DNA of 64,000 nucleotides from Termitidicoccus mucosus (GTDB lineage Bacteria; Verrucomicrobiota; Verrucomicrobiia; Opitutales; Opitutaceae). Where the stretch lies: NCBI RefSeq assembly GCF_038725785.1, contig NZ_CP109796.1:3658001-3722000 (forward strand), read 5' to 3'. The position numbers and the translations under genes are program-made. Each line of letters starts with the position of its first letter. The first letter of the stretch is position 1. A model generated the notes under the pieces. The model saw nothing but the letters and a program-made list of their open reading frames with translations, made no database searches and was not told the DNA's origin. Positions 1-8,904 of this stretch are shown here, piece by piece.

Positions 1-2447
1 CGGTCGAGCGCGGGCGGGCCGTATTCCCAGCGCGTGGTGGCGAAGTCGGAGAAGGGCACCATCTCGCCCCGGTTGTTGCGCACATACCAGAAGTCGAGGT
101 CCTCGGGCATCATGCGGTAGGGCGCGTCGGCCTGGATGTAGACGCGCTTCACGCGGCCTCGGTCGACGAAGTCGCTGAAGTAGGTCGAGCCCCAGGCGGA
201 CGAGAGCGTCTGGTTCACCTCGGCGATGGAGAGGCCGAGCGCGGAGGCTTTTTCGAGGTCCACGTCGATGTGAAACTGGGGAGTGTCGTCGAGGCCGTTG
301 ACGCGCACGGCGACGACGTCGGTATTCTGCCTGGAAAGGCCGATGAGCCGGTCGCGCTGCTCGAGCAGGGCCGCGTGGCCGATGCCTTCGCGGTCCTGGA
401 TGCGCAGTTCGAAGCCGTCCGCCGTGCCGAGCTCGGTGATGGCTGGCGGCTGGAAGGCGAAGGTGAGCGCCACCTGCATCTGCGAAAAATGCGCCATGGC
501 GCGGCCGACGACCGCGGGCACTTTCAGGCGGTCCTCCTTGCGCAGGCTCCAGTCGCGGAATTTCACGAAGCCGAGGGAGGTGTTTTGTCCACGTCCGCCG
601 AAACTGAACCCGGCGATGGCAAAGATGTTCTCCACCGCTTCTTTCTCTTCCACAAGGAAGTAATGCTCCACTTCCTTGATGACGGCGAGGGTCTGCTCCT
701 GCGTCGAGCCCGGCGGCAGGATCGCCTGCATGAAGGCGATGCCCTGGTCTTCGTTGGGGAGAAACGCCTTCGGCAGCCTGACGAAGGCGTAGCCGAGCGC
801 GCCGACGATGAGCGCGTAGAGGAGCAGGAAGCGGACCGGCCGCTTGGTGATGCCGGAGACGCCGCGGCCATAAAGGTGCGTGCCGCGCTCGAAGGAGCGG
901 TTGAACCAGCCGAAAAAGCCGCGCTTCTCGGCGTGTTCACCGCGCCTGACCGGCTTCAGGATGCCGGCGCAAAGCGCGGGCGTGAGCACGATGGCGACCA
1001 CGACGGACAACATCATCGCGGACGCGATGGTGATCGAGAACTGGCGGTAAATCACGCCCGTCGAACCGCCGAAAAACGCCATCGGCACAAACACCGCCGA
1101 GAGCACGAGCGCGATGCCGACGAGCGCGCTGGTGATCTGGCCCATGGATTTTTTCGTCGCCTCCTTGGGCGACAATCCTTCCTCGGCCATCACGCGCTCC
1201 ACGTTTTCCACGACCACGATGGCGTCGTCCACCAGCAGGCCGATCGCCAGCACGAGGCCGAACATGGTGAGCGTGTTGATGCTGAAGCCGAACATCGCCA
1301 TGACCGCAAAGGTGCCCAGCAGCACGACCGGCACCGCGATGGTCGGGATGATGGTCGCGCGGATGTTTTGCAGGAACAGGTACATGACGAGGAACACGAG
1401 CACGATGGCCTCGATGAGCGTCTTCACCACTTCCTCGATGGAGAGGCGCACGAACGGCGCGGTGTCCATCGGATACACCACCTTGAGCCCCTCCGGAAAA
1501 TAGCGCGAGAGGCTGGCCAGTTCCTTGTGCACGAGGTCGGAGGTGGCGAGCGCATTGGCGCCGGAGGCGAGCCTGATGCCGAGGCCGGCCGCGGGGTTGC
1601 CGCTGAAGCGCGCGCGGAAGTAATAATTTTCGCGGTCCTTCTCGACGCGGGCCACGTCGCGGAGCCGCACCTGCGAGCCGTCGGGCGCGACGCGCACCAG
1701 GATGTCCTCGAATTCCTCGGCGGTGTTGAGGCGCTCCTGGGCGATGATGGTGGCGTTGAGCCGCACGCCGGGCTCGGCGGGCGCGCCGCTGAGTTCGCCG
1801 ACGGCGACCTGCGCGTTTTGCGAGGTGATGGCGGCGATCACCTCGCTCACGGTGAGGTTGTAGTTGTTGAGCGCGTCGGGATTGAGCCAGATGCGCATGG
1901 CGTATTTGGCGCCGAAGAACTGCGCCTCGCCGACGCCGCGCAGGCGGCTGATCGGGTCCTGCACCGAGGTCGCGATGTAGTCGGCGATGTCGGACTCGTT
2001 CATGCTGCCGTCGGCGGAATAAAAGCCGGCCACCATGAGGAAGTTTCGCGTGGCCTTTCTCACGGTCACGCCCTGGTCCTGCACTTCCTTCGGGAGCAGC
2101 GGCAGCGCGAGCTGCATCTTGTTTTGCACCTGCATCTGCGCGATGTCGGGATTGGTCCCCTGCTCGAAGGTCAGCGTGAGCGAAAGGCTGCCGTCCGCGC
2201 TGCTGGTGGATTCCATGTAGCGCATGTTGTCGATGCCGTTCATCTGCTGCTCGATGATCTGGGCGACGGAGTCCTGCACGGTCTGGGCGGAGGCGCCCGG
2301 ATAGACCGCGCTCACCGAGATGGAGGGCGGCGCGACGTCAGGGTATTGCGAAACGGGAAGCCGCGTGATGGACAGCAGTCCCGCGAGCATCATGAAGATG
2401 GCGATGACCCAGGCGAAGACGGGCCGTTCGATAAAAAATTTTGCCAT
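1..2447 (-). CDS. RND efflux pump inner-membrane transporter (HAE1/AcrB-like), partial
   Basis: Proton-driven inner-membrane pump of a tripartite drug/solute efflux system. The reading frame opens with [16 protein letters not shown], the canonical first transmembrane helix of HAE1 pumps, and continues with the porter-domain signature around [15 protein letters not shown]. The fourth-helix proton-relay motif [16 protein letters not shown] places the acidic pair at residues 407-408, the same numbering as AcrB. About 815 residues are visible of an expected 1030-1060; the C-terminal end lies beyond the left edge. The ATG is preceded by an AGGAG-type site. It lies 51 bp downstream of the membrane fusion protein gene and is the last visible gene of a tetR-mfp-rnd operon. 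The outer-membrane factor, if linked, would be outside the window. Confidence 0.95.
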   Translation of the reverse strand, partial: MAKFFIERPVFAWVIAIFMMLAGLLSITRLPVSQYPDVAPPSISVSAVYPGASAQTVQDSVAQIIEQQMNGIDNMRYMESTSSADGSLSLTLTFEQGTNPDIAQMQVQNKMQLALPLLPKEVQDQGVTVRKATRNFLMVAGFYSADGSMNESDIADYIATSVQDPISRLRGVGEAQFFGAKYAMRIWLNPDALNNYNLTVSEVIAAITSQNAQVAVGELSGAPAEPGVRLNATIIAQERLNTAEEFEDILVRVAPDGSQVRLRDVARVEKDRENYYFRARFSGNPAAGLGIRLASGANALATSDLVHKELASLSRYFPEGLKVVYPMDTAPFVRLSIEEVVKTLIEAIVLVFLVMYLFLQNIRATIIPTIAVPVVLLGTFAVMAMFGFSINTLTMFGLVLAIGLLVDDAIVVVENVERVMAEEGLSPKEATKKSMGQITSALVGIALVLSAVFVPMAFFGGSTGVIYRQFSITIASAMMLSVVVAIVLTPALCAGILKPVRRGEHAEKRGFFGWFNRSFERGTHLYGRGVSGITKRPVRFLLLYALIVGALGYAFVRLPKAFLPNEDQGIAFMQAILPPGSTQEQTLAVIKEVEHYFLVEEKEAVENIFAIAGFSFGGRGQNTSLGFVKFRDWSLRKEDRLKVPAVVGRAMAHFSQMQVALTFAFQPPAITELGTADGFELRIQDREGIGHAALLEQRDRLIGLSRQNTDVVAVRVNGLDDTPQFHIDVDLEKASALGLSIAEVNQTLSSAWGSTYFSDFVDRGRVKRVYIQADAPYRMMPEDLDFWYVRNNRGEMVPFSDFATTRWEYGPPALD

Positions 2448-2498
2448 GGAGGATTCTCCTGTGTTGGGCGCTGGTTAAAATGGTTCGGCGCGCGCGAA

Positions 2499-3746
2499 TT
2501 ACTCGGCGGCGGTTTTCGGCTCGGTGATGGGCAGCGAGCCGATGGACTGGCCCGCGGGCACGGGCTTCACCGGCATGCCCTGGCGGACGCGCTGGAGGTT
2601 CTCGACGACGACTTGTTCGCCGGCCTTCAGGCCGTCGGTGACGAGCCAGTGATCGGCGATGGTGCGCTCGGTCTTGAGGATGCGCAGCTCGGTGATGTCC
2701 TGCCCCTGGTCGTTCTTGACGACAACGAGCGCGGTCGGGTCGCCCTTCATGCTGCGCGACACGCCTTGTTGCGGCACGAGCACGGCGTTCGGGCTCACGC
2801 CCTCGACGATCTCGGCGCGCACAAACAGGCCCGGCAGCAGGTCGGGCACGCCGCCGCCGTCCTTGTTGGGATTCGGAAATTCCGCGCGCAGGAGAATCGA
2901 CGAGGTCGATTGCTCGACCGTGATGTCGGTGAACTGGAGTTTGCCCTCGAGTTTGTATTCGCGTCCGTCGTGGAAAAACAGCTTCACCCGCGCCGCGTCC
3001 TCGGGCGAGATTTGCAGCGTGCCCTTCTTGCGGTCTTCCTCGAGCTTGAGCACCTGACCGGCGGGCTGCACGATGTCCACGTAGATCGGGTCGATCTGCT
3101 GCACGACGGCCATGAGCGTCGCGGCGCCGGCCTGCACATAGGCGCCCTCGGTGACTTCCGACTTGCCGATGCGGCCGGAGATGGGCGCGTAAACCTTCGT
3201 GTAGGCGAGGTTGATCTCGGCATTGACCACGGCGGCCTTGCCCGCGGCGACATCGGCCTCGAACGCCTTGGCCTGCGCCACGGCGTTGTCGTAGTCCTGC
3301 TGGCTGATGGCCTTGTCGCGGGCAAGCTCGGCATAGCGCCCGGCCTGCGCCTTGGCCGAGACGAGGTTCGCCTCGGAACGGGCGAGCGTGGCGCGGGCGC
3401 TGGCCAGCGCGGCCTCATACGGCGCGGGATCGATCTGGTAAAGCTGCCGGCCTTCCTGCACCACCTCGCCCTCGGTGAAGAGACGCTTCAGCACGATGCC
3501 GTTCACCCGCGCGCGCACCTCGGCGACGCGGAAGGCGGACGTGCGCCCGGGGAGCTTCTTGCGCAGCGTGACCGGCTGCGCCTTGAGCGTGACCACGCCG
3601 ACCGCGGTGACCGGGGCGGAGCCTCCGCCTTGCGGCGCGCCTTTCTTGCCGCAGCCGGAAAAGCCGAGCATGGCCGCGCCGGCGGCGAGAATCGAGACAA
3701 CGGAAATCGCGGCGCGAATGCCCCGCTGGGTTGTGGTTTTCTTCAT
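2499..3746 (-). CDS. RND efflux membrane fusion protein (AcrA/MexA-like, HlyD family)
   Basis: Periplasmic adaptor of 415 residues that links the RND pump to an outer-membrane channel. The N-terminus has a basic start, a hydrophobic stretch and a cysteine at GFSGCGKKG, so it is probably a lipoprotein with an imperfect lipobox. The biotinyl-lipoyl half-motif (VRARVNGIVLKR) is followed by a coiled-coil hairpin rich in Ala/Glu/Lys (about 105-180), the second lipoyl half (YAPISGRIGKSEVTEGAYV) and the beta-barrel and membrane-proximal domains. The start MKKTTTQ is chosen because the signal sequence follows directly; the frame remains open far upstream but runs through the tetR gene. It sits between tetR and the pump gene on the same strand. 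Confidence 0.95.
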   Translation of the reverse strand: MKKTTTQRGIRAAISVVSILAAGAAMLGFSGCGKKGAPQGGGSAPVTAVGVVTLKAQPVTLRKKLPGRTSAFRVAEVRARVNGIVLKRLFTEGEVVQEGRQLYQIDPAPYEAALASARATLARSEANLVSAKAQAGRYAELARDKAISQQDYDNAVAQAKAFEADVAAGKAAVVNAEINLAYTKVYAPISGRIGKSEVTEGAYVQAGAATLMAVVQQIDPIYVDIVQPAGQVLKLEEDRKKGTLQISPEDAARVKLFFHDGREYKLEGKLQFTDITVEQSTSSILLRAEFPNPNKDGGGVPDLLPGLFVRAEIVEGVSPNAVLVPQQGVSRSMKGDPTALVVVKNDQGQDITELRILKTERTIADHWLVTDGLKAGEQVVVENLQRVRQGMPVKPVPAGQSIGSLPITEPKTAAE

Positions 3747-3859
3747 TGGTGTTGGAATTCGTTTGGAAAAGACAGGCGGGAAAATGTGACAAAAAAGTTC
3801 TCGGAAAAATTTCTGCGGAAAAAGACCAGCACGACGCGGGCCGACGCGGCGCGGATGCG

Positions 3860-4567
3860 TTACTTTTTGAGCGCCGCTCCTTTTCGCGCGGCGCTCCGCG
3901 TATCGCTCGGAGGCGCGCGCAGGCCCGCCGCGCAAAAGGCCAGCAGCCGCCGCATCTCCACTTCGGGCCTCGCGCGCCGGCCCCGCATGCGCTCCTGCAT
4001 CGACGCGAACAGCAGGTGGTGGTGCAGCACGCCCATCGCCAGCGACGAGCGCCAGTCCAGCTCGTCGGCCGGCACCGACGGCACCGCCTTCCTGAGCAAT
4101 ACCCCGAATCGCACGCGGAACGGCTCGAACTGCGCCGTCGCCACCGCGCTGACCATGGCCTCCTCCTCGAAAAAGAACCGGCTCATCATCTTCGCCACGC
4201 CCTCCTGGCGCCGCCGCGTCCTCGCGTCTCTGGCCATGCAGGGGCCGAGAAACGCCTCCATCAACGCCTCCACCGTCGCGCCGCCCCTGCTCTGCTCGAT
4301 GACGTCCAGCGCCGCCATGCGGCGGTCGAACAGGTCGGACATGCGCCGCTCCAGCACCGCCCGCAACAGCCTGTCCTTCGAGCCGAAATGGTAATTGATG
4401 GCCGCGAGGTTGACGCGCGCCTCGCGCGAGATGTCGCGGATCGACACGGCGCGCACGCCGTTTTTCGCGATGAGCTCCTCGGTGGTGTCGAGTATGACCG
4501 TCTTGGTCGGGCATTCGCCCTCCCCGGCATGGTCGGGACATTTATGCGTTGTTTTTTCAGGCAGCAT
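3860..4567 (-). CDS. TetR/AcrR-family transcriptional regulator
   Basis: DNA-binding repressor of 235 residues. The helix-turn-helix lies near residues 40-65 (AVSIRDISREARVNLAAINYHFGSKD), which is the classic TetR recognition helix ending in YHFGSK. The remainder is a helical ligand-binding domain with no recognisable ligand motif. It is the first gene of the tetR-mfp-rnd operon, so local repression of the pump operon is the natural role. A perfect 7-bp-arm palindrome overlaps the first base of the start codon and is a likely autoregulatory operator. The first about 20 residues are atypical, so translation could begin slightly later, although no better start is obvious. Confidence 0.92.
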   Translation of the reverse strand: MLPEKTTHKCPDHAGEGECPTKTVILDTTEELIAKNGVRAVSIRDISREARVNLAAINYHFGSKDRLLRAVLERRMSDLFDRRMAALDVIEQSRGGATVEALMEAFLGPCMARDARTRRRQEGVAKMMSRFFFEEEAMVSAVATAQFEPFRVRFGVLLRKAVPSVPADELDWRSSLAMGVLHHHLLFASMQERMRGRRARPEVEMRRLLAFCAAGLRAPPSDTRSAARKGAALKK

Positions 4568-4584
4568 TCAAACGTATGTTTGAA
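4567..4584. promoter_or_regulatory. Candidate TetR operator
   Basis: TTCAAACgtatGTTTGAA: a perfect 7-bp inverted repeat around a 4-bp spacer, immediately upstream of and touching the tetR start codon. Its size and position fit a TetR-family operator controlling the efflux operon. This is inferred from symmetry and position only. Confidence 0.55.
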
Positions 4585-4700
4585 ACGCTTGTTGGCGGCG
4601 GGCCGGATTGTCAAGCGGGCAAAATGCGCGCGCCGGAGAAATTCCGGGATTGGACTGGATTTTGACAATCGCGCCCCTCCCTTGGCGCGGCCGGGGCGCG

Positions 4701-6071
4701 TCAGGCCGCGGCTTGGCGCGCCCCGGCCTTGGCGACCAGCACCTTGTCCACGCGGTGGCGGTCCATGTCCACCACCTCGAAGCGCCACCCGGCGTGTTCG
4801 AAATAGTCGCCGGCCTCGGGGATGCGTCCGAAATACGTCACGATGAAGCCGCCCAGGGTTTGGAAATCGGCGTCGTCCTCGTTGGGCAGCTCGTCGAGGT
4901 CGAGCAGGGTTTTCAACTCGCCGGCCGGCAGGGTCGCGTCGATGAGCCACGAGCCGTCCTCGCGGCGTTTGGCGGCGGGTGCGTCGCGGCGGCCGTGCCC
5001 GTGCGCGGGCAGGTCGCCGACGATGGCTTCGAGCACGTCGATCAGCGTCGCGAGCCCTTGGATGGAGCCGAACTCATCGGTCACGAGCGCGATGTGCTTG
5101 CCGGATTTCTTGAACGCCTCGAGCAACTGGATCGCCACCATGGTCTCCGGCACGACGAGCGGCGGCAGCAGCAGGTCCTTCAGGCTGGATTTCAAGCCGA
5201 TGGCCGAGTGCGCCCAGAGCGCCTTCACCGCGACCATGCCGAGCACCTGGTCATGGTTTCCCTGATACACCGGGAAATACGAATGCCCGCTGGCGACGAT
5301 TTTCCGCCAGCTCGCCTCCTCGGGGTCGTCGATGTTGATGAAGACAATCTTGGGCCTGGGCGTCATGAGCGCCGTCACGGGCAGTTTGTCGAGCTCGAGC
5401 ACGCCCTCGACCATTTCCTTTTCCGTGCGGTTGAACACGCCCGCGTGCATGCCCTGCTCGATGAGGATGTTGACCTCCTCCTCCGACACCGGCGTCTCCT
5501 GCGGCTGCTCGCGCACGCCGAACAACCCCATCACCTTGTCGGTGGAAAACGTGAGCAGCCAGACGACCGGGCTCACGAACTTCGCGAGCTTGTTGACGAA
5601 GGGCGCGAGTCCGATCGCCACGCGCTCGGGCGCGGCGAGCGCGAGGCGCTTGGGCACGAGTTCGCCGAGCACGACGGTGCACATCGTCAGCAACAGCGTC
5701 ATCACCACGAGGGCGACGGGACGCGCGTATTCGGCCAGAAGGGGCAGGCGCGTGAGCGGTTCGGCCAGTTTTCCCGCCATGGTCTCGCCGCTGTACATGC
5801 CGATTCCGATCCCCAGCAACGTGATGAAAACCTGCACGGCGGAGAGGAACCGCGCCGGTTCGGACGCCGTGGCGAGGGCGGCCTTCGCCCGCACATCGCC
5901 TTCGTCGACGCGCTGCTTCAGCCGTGCTTTCCGCGCGGATACCACCGCGATTTCGGCCATGGCAAACACGCCGTTTGCCAGCAACATGAGCAGGAGGATG
6001 AATATTTCTGTCGTAAGGCCGGACATCACGGAAGGTCGCCACGATAGCCGCGGTGCGGCGACTGGCAACAT
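4701..6071 (-). CDS. HlyC/CorC (CNNM-CBS) family membrane protein
   Basis: Protein of 456 residues with the three-part architecture of the family. It has an N-terminal DUF21/CNNM membrane domain (about 20-200; hydrophobic FILLLMLLANGVFAMAEIAV, FITLLGIGIGM, ALVVMTLLLTMCTVVLGELVPKR). A CBS pair follows (about 215-350; VTALMTPRPKIVFI, GHSYFPVY, LVTDEFGSIQGLATLIDV). The C-terminus is a CorC/HlyC transporter-associated domain (LDELPNEDDADFQTLGGF). Members are linked to Mg2+/Co2+ transport or resistance; the exact substrate is not readable here. The upstream ATG has a GGGAG about 10 nt before it, but the internal ATG at 6026 (MSGLTTEIF) would start directly at the first membrane helix. Transcribed away from the lipoprotein gene at 6194. 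Confidence 0.93.
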   Translation of the reverse strand: MLPVAAPRLSWRPSVMSGLTTEIFILLLMLLANGVFAMAEIAVVSARKARLKQRVDEGDVRAKAALATASEPARFLSAVQVFITLLGIGIGMYSGETMAGKLAEPLTRLPLLAEYARPVALVVMTLLLTMCTVVLGELVPKRLALAAPERVAIGLAPFVNKLAKFVSPVVWLLTFSTDKVMGLFGVREQPQETPVSEEEVNILIEQGMHAGVFNRTEKEMVEGVLELDKLPVTALMTPRPKIVFINIDDPEEASWRKIVASGHSYFPVYQGNHDQVLGMVAVKALWAHSAIGLKSSLKDLLLPPLVVPETMVAIQLLEAFKKSGKHIALVTDEFGSIQGLATLIDVLEAIVGDLPAHGHGRRDAPAAKRREDGSWLIDATLPAGELKTLLDLDELPNEDDADFQTLGGFIVTYFGRIPEAGDYFEHAGWRFEVVDMDRHRVDKVLVAKAGARQAAA

Positions 6072-6193
6072 ATTTGCCCGGCTCCCTCATGACGTTCCCG
6101 CCAATTCCTTGTAAAACAAATGTCACCCGCGGCGCTGGCGTTTTCAAGGCTGACATTGTGCGCGGCACCACCCACATTGCGCGGTGTTAACCC

Positions 6194-6592
6194 ATGAGCA
6201 CGATCACCACTCGCGTTTTTCCCATGCTTGCGATTGCCGCCGCCGCGACGCTGGCCGGATGCAAATCCGTCCCGCTTACCGAGGACAAGAGCATGGTCGC
6301 CGTGTATCAATTCGGTGAATTCAAGATGCTGCTCAACACCACCGCGCCGCACGCGGCGGAAGTGACGCAGCGGGTGCTCAAGGAGCAGGGGCTCTACCAG
6401 ACCGAGTTTGCGCAAAGCACCTATGAGGCGCGCATCACGGCGCGCGCCGTCGGCGACCAGAAGGTCTCGATCATCATCCAGGAAGAAAACCGCAACCAGA
6501 CGATGCTGCGCATCCGCTGGGGCACGAGCGGCGACCTCAAGAAGTCCCGCCGCCTCTACGAGGCCATCGAGGCCGGCGTGGACCGTCCGTGA
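6194..6592 (+). CDS. Small lipoprotein, DUF3568-like
   Basis: Protein of 132 residues. A signal peptide ends in a lipobox (ATLAGCK, cysteine at residue 23), so it is probably lipidated and envelope-anchored. The remainder is a compact alpha/beta domain with an internal KVSIIIQEENRNQTMLRIRWG segment, similar to the DUF3568 family found in PVC bacteria and proteobacteria. The function is unknown. It is divergent from the CorC-like gene and convergent with pcm. Confidence 0.75.
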   Translation: MSTITTRVFPMLAIAAAATLAGCKSVPLTEDKSMVAVYQFGEFKMLLNTTAPHAAEVTQRVLKEQGLYQTEFAQSTYEARITARAVGDQKVSIIIQEENRNQTMLRIRWGTSGDLKKSRRLYEAIEAGVDRP

Positions 6593-6784
6593 TGCCGCCC
6601 CGCTCCGATGGCGAGGTTTTCCTCGTCAGGTCATTTTGGCGGGGACTTTTTCTCGCCGCGATTTTGTTGTGACAATCCGCCGGCCTCGCGCGCGAGGCCG
6701 ATCAATAATGACCATGCCTTTCACCCCGTCTGCGCAAAATCATCACCCGGCCCGGCTGTCCTTCCGGCGGTTTCAGCACGATTG

Positions 6785-7516
6785 CTAATTCTCACCTTGC
6801 CGCGGTTGCGTCCCGGTCATGGGCACGAAACGCACGTCCATGACGCTCTGGCGGCGCACCCTGCCTTTCTTTTTTCTGAGCAGCACCAGCTCCTGCACCG
6901 CGCCCTCTTCTCCGACGGGGATGATCATGCGCCCGCCCTCCTTGAGCTGGGCGACCAGCGGCGCCGGCACGTGGTCGGGCGCGCAGGTGACGATGATCGC
7001 GTCAAACGGCGACGCCTCCGCCCACCCTTGGTAACCGTCGCCGGCGCGCGTGCGGACGCTGGCGTATCCCAGCCTCGCCAGTGTCTTCTCCGCGCGCCAC
7101 GCCAGCGGCTCCACGATTTCAATCGAGCAAACCTCCTTCACCAGCATGGAAAGCACCGCGGCCTGATAACCCGAGCCGGTGCCGATTTCCAGCACGCGGT
7201 CCTCCGGCCCCGGCGCGAGCGCCTCGGTCATGAACGCGACGATATAGGGCTGCGAAATCGTCTGTTCCCAACCGATGGGCAGAGGCCGGTCGTCGTAGGC
7301 GAGATGCCGGATTTTTTCCGGGACAAATTCCTCGCGCGGCACCGTCCGCATCGCGCGGAGCACATCGGGATGGCCGATGCCGCGCGGCAGCAACTGCCGC
7401 CTCACCATGTCCTCACGCTGTTTTTTCGCATCCGGCGCGTCCGCCGCCCGCGCCACACCGAGCAGGCATCCGCATGCGAGCAGCAAAAGCAAAAAGGCGG
7501 GCAGGATCGGGGCCAT
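6785..7516 (-). CDS. pcm: Protein-L-isoaspartate O-methyltransferase, exported form
   Basis: SAM-dependent repair methyltransferase acting on L-isoaspartyl residues of damaged proteins. The SAM-binding motif VLEIGTGSGYQAAVL is intact, as are the preceding family signatures (LPIGWEQTISQPYIVAFM, with Ser/Gln before the SAM site) and the post-I acidic loop (CSIEIVEPLA). I start at MAPILPAF because it directly opens a hydrophobic signal sequence (LLLLLACGCLLGVARAADA), giving 243 residues; an in-frame ATG at 7567 is also possible. A signal peptide on Pcm is less usual than the cytosolic form and suggests envelope protein repair. It lies 84 bp downstream of gmk on the same strand. Confidence 0.92.
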   Translation of the reverse strand: MAPILPAFLLLLLACGCLLGVARAADAPDAKKQREDMVRRQLLPRGIGHPDVLRAMRTVPREEFVPEKIRHLAYDDRPLPIGWEQTISQPYIVAFMTEALAPGPEDRVLEIGTGSGYQAAVLSMLVKEVCSIEIVEPLAWRAEKTLARLGYASVRTRAGDGYQGWAEASPFDAIIVTCAPDHVPAPLVAQLKEGGRMIIPVGEEGAVQELVLLRKKKGRVRRQSVMDVRFVPMTGTQPRQGEN

Positions 7517-7600
7517 GCAGGAAAGATCGGGTTCTCCGCAACATGCCACAATACCGCGGAATTGCACCGAAAAAACCGCCCGCCCGCGGCATGCCGGCGC

Positions 7601-8287
7601 CTACCCTGCGCGCGCCGGCACGCGTTTTTGCGTTTGGCGCCAGATGGCGAGCAAGGCGGCAAAATCCGCGTTGCGGGTCGTGCTTTTTATGCGGTGGTCA
7701 AACTTGTGCGCCTCGCGCAGCTCGGCCTCCGCCGTGCGCAAGCGGCATTCCATGTCCTCGGTGGTGTTTTGACCGCGGCCGACCATGCGCGCGCGCAGCA
7801 CCGCAATCGGCACCTCGATGAAAACCGTCGCCATGTGCCGCGCGAGGAGCGGGTTGGCGGCGGCCGCGCGGCGAAAGTTGTCCACGCCCTGCACGTCGAT
7901 GTTGATGACGAGGCTGCGCCCGGCCGCGAGCGGATCGAGCACCGACGACGCGAGCGTGCCATAGCGGTTTTTTCCGTGCACCCACGCCCATTCGAGAAAC
8001 GCGCCCGCGACGACTTTCGCGTCGAATTGCCCCGGCGTGAGGAAATGGTAGTGCACGCCGTCCACCTCGCCGGCGCGCGGCTCGCGGGTGGTCGTGGTGA
8101 CGACGCGCGAAAACACCGGCACCTCCGCCACGAGCCGGTCGCAAAGCGTGGTTTTCCCCGAACCCGCCGGACCGGCGATGACGAGGAGAACGGGCGCGGA
8201 AGCGGCGGCGGCGTTTCCGGCCGCGATGTCGGAGGCGATGCTGGCGGACGAGGACATGGCGCGACCTGTTGCCTGAATCCCGTTCAT
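7601..8287 (-). CDS. gmk: Guanylate kinase
   Basis: ATP-dependent phosphorylation of GMP to GDP. The P-loop is GPAGSGKTT (about residues 39-47), followed by the GMP-binding region (TTTTREPRAGEVDGVHYHF) and the lid/LID-arginine region (ARMVGRGQNTTEDMECRL). The 228 residues include an Ala/Ser-rich N-terminal extension of about 30 residues relative to the E. coli enzyme. The ATG at 8287 directly abuts the TGA of the upstream membrane protein gene (TGAATG), so translational coupling is likely; an internal ATG at 8257 would give a more standard length. Confidence 0.93.
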   Translation of the reverse strand: MNGIQATGRAMSSSASIASDIAAGNAAAASAPVLLVIAGPAGSGKTTLCDRLVAEVPVFSRVVTTTTREPRAGEVDGVHYHFLTPGQFDAKVVAGAFLEWAWVHGKNRYGTLASSVLDPLAAGRSLVINIDVQGVDNFRRAAAANPLLARHMATVFIEVPIAVLRARMVGRGQNTTEDMECRLRTAEAELREAHKFDHRIKSTTRNADFAALLAIWRQTQKRVPARAG

Positions 8288-8833
8288 TCAATACGTGAGC
8301 GCCACCGCGCCGAGCAGCAGCCCGTAGGCGAGCATCGCCGCGCCGAGCATCCGCGCCCGCGGCAGCCGCGCGAAGAGCCACTGGAGCAGGTCCCGCATCC
8401 GGTAGGGCACGACCGCGAAATACATCGCCGCCGCGACGCCCGCATAGACCAGCGTGACCATGAACAGGCGCTGTGGATGATCGTATTCCATGAACGCCGC
8501 GCGCAGCAACGGCCACGCCGTCAGCACCATCAGCACGCACAGCCCGCGCACGGCGAGAAACTCCGGCACGTAATAAAACGCCGCCACCGCCACCGCGCCG
8601 AAGATGAACATGAACGGCCTCGACGACTCGAACAGCACGAGGTCCGCCGCGGACAGGCCGTTCACCACCCAAAGGAACCACAACGCCCCGCCGCCGAAGA
8701 AAACGATGGCCGCCTTGCGCGAACGCGGCAGCGCCTTGAGCGACGAGACAATGACGGAATTGCTCACGAGCAAAAGCGCGCCGAGCGCGATGAGAAAAAT
8801 GCCGGGAAGCAGGGTGGCGGTGGTGAGGCTCAT
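8288..8833 (-). CDS. Hypothetical six-helix membrane protein
   Basis: Integral membrane protein of 181 residues with about six hydrophobic segments (for example LLPGIFLIALGALLLVSNSVIV, AAIVFFGGGALWFLWVV, FIFGAVAVAAFYYV, MVLTAWPLLRAAF, VTLVYAGVAAAMYFAVV, AAMLAYGLLLGAVAL). I do not recognise the family. The start MSLTTATLL opens directly before the first helix. Its stop codon abuts the gmk start codon, so the two are probably co-transcribed downstream of miaB. No catalytic motif is visible. Confidence 0.8.
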   Translation of the reverse strand: MSLTTATLLPGIFLIALGALLLVSNSVIVSSLKALPRSRKAAIVFFGGGALWFLWVVNGLSAADLVLFESSRPFMFIFGAVAVAAFYYVPEFLAVRGLCVLMVLTAWPLLRAAFMEYDHPQRLFMVTLVYAGVAAAMYFAVVPYRMRDLLQWLFARLPRARMLGAAMLAYGLLLGAVALTY

Positions 8834-8869
8834 TTGAAGCAGGAAATCAAAGCGTGTTGCTCCCGAATA

Positions 8870-8901
8870 GAGAACGAGAACGAGTAAGAGAACGAGAACG
8901 A
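8870..8901. repeat. GAACGAG-type short repeat, shared with 27508-27565
   Basis: Tandem GAGAACGAG/GTAAGAG units in the 71-bp gap between miaB and the membrane protein gene. The 20-mer at 8876-8895 occurs perfectly in reverse orientation at 27511-27530. No coding potential is seen. Confidence 0.7.
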
Positions 8902-8904
8902 TTT

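Noticed and set aside
270-4394. Long plus-strand open frame opposite the efflux operon
   Set aside because: It runs antisense to clear RND, MFP and TetR genes; the product is low-complexity His/Arg/Asp-rich, as expected for a GC-rich shadow frame.
6608-8887. Plus-strand 759-residue frame over pcm, gmk and the membrane protein
   Set aside because: Antisense to three recognisable genes and with no domain.
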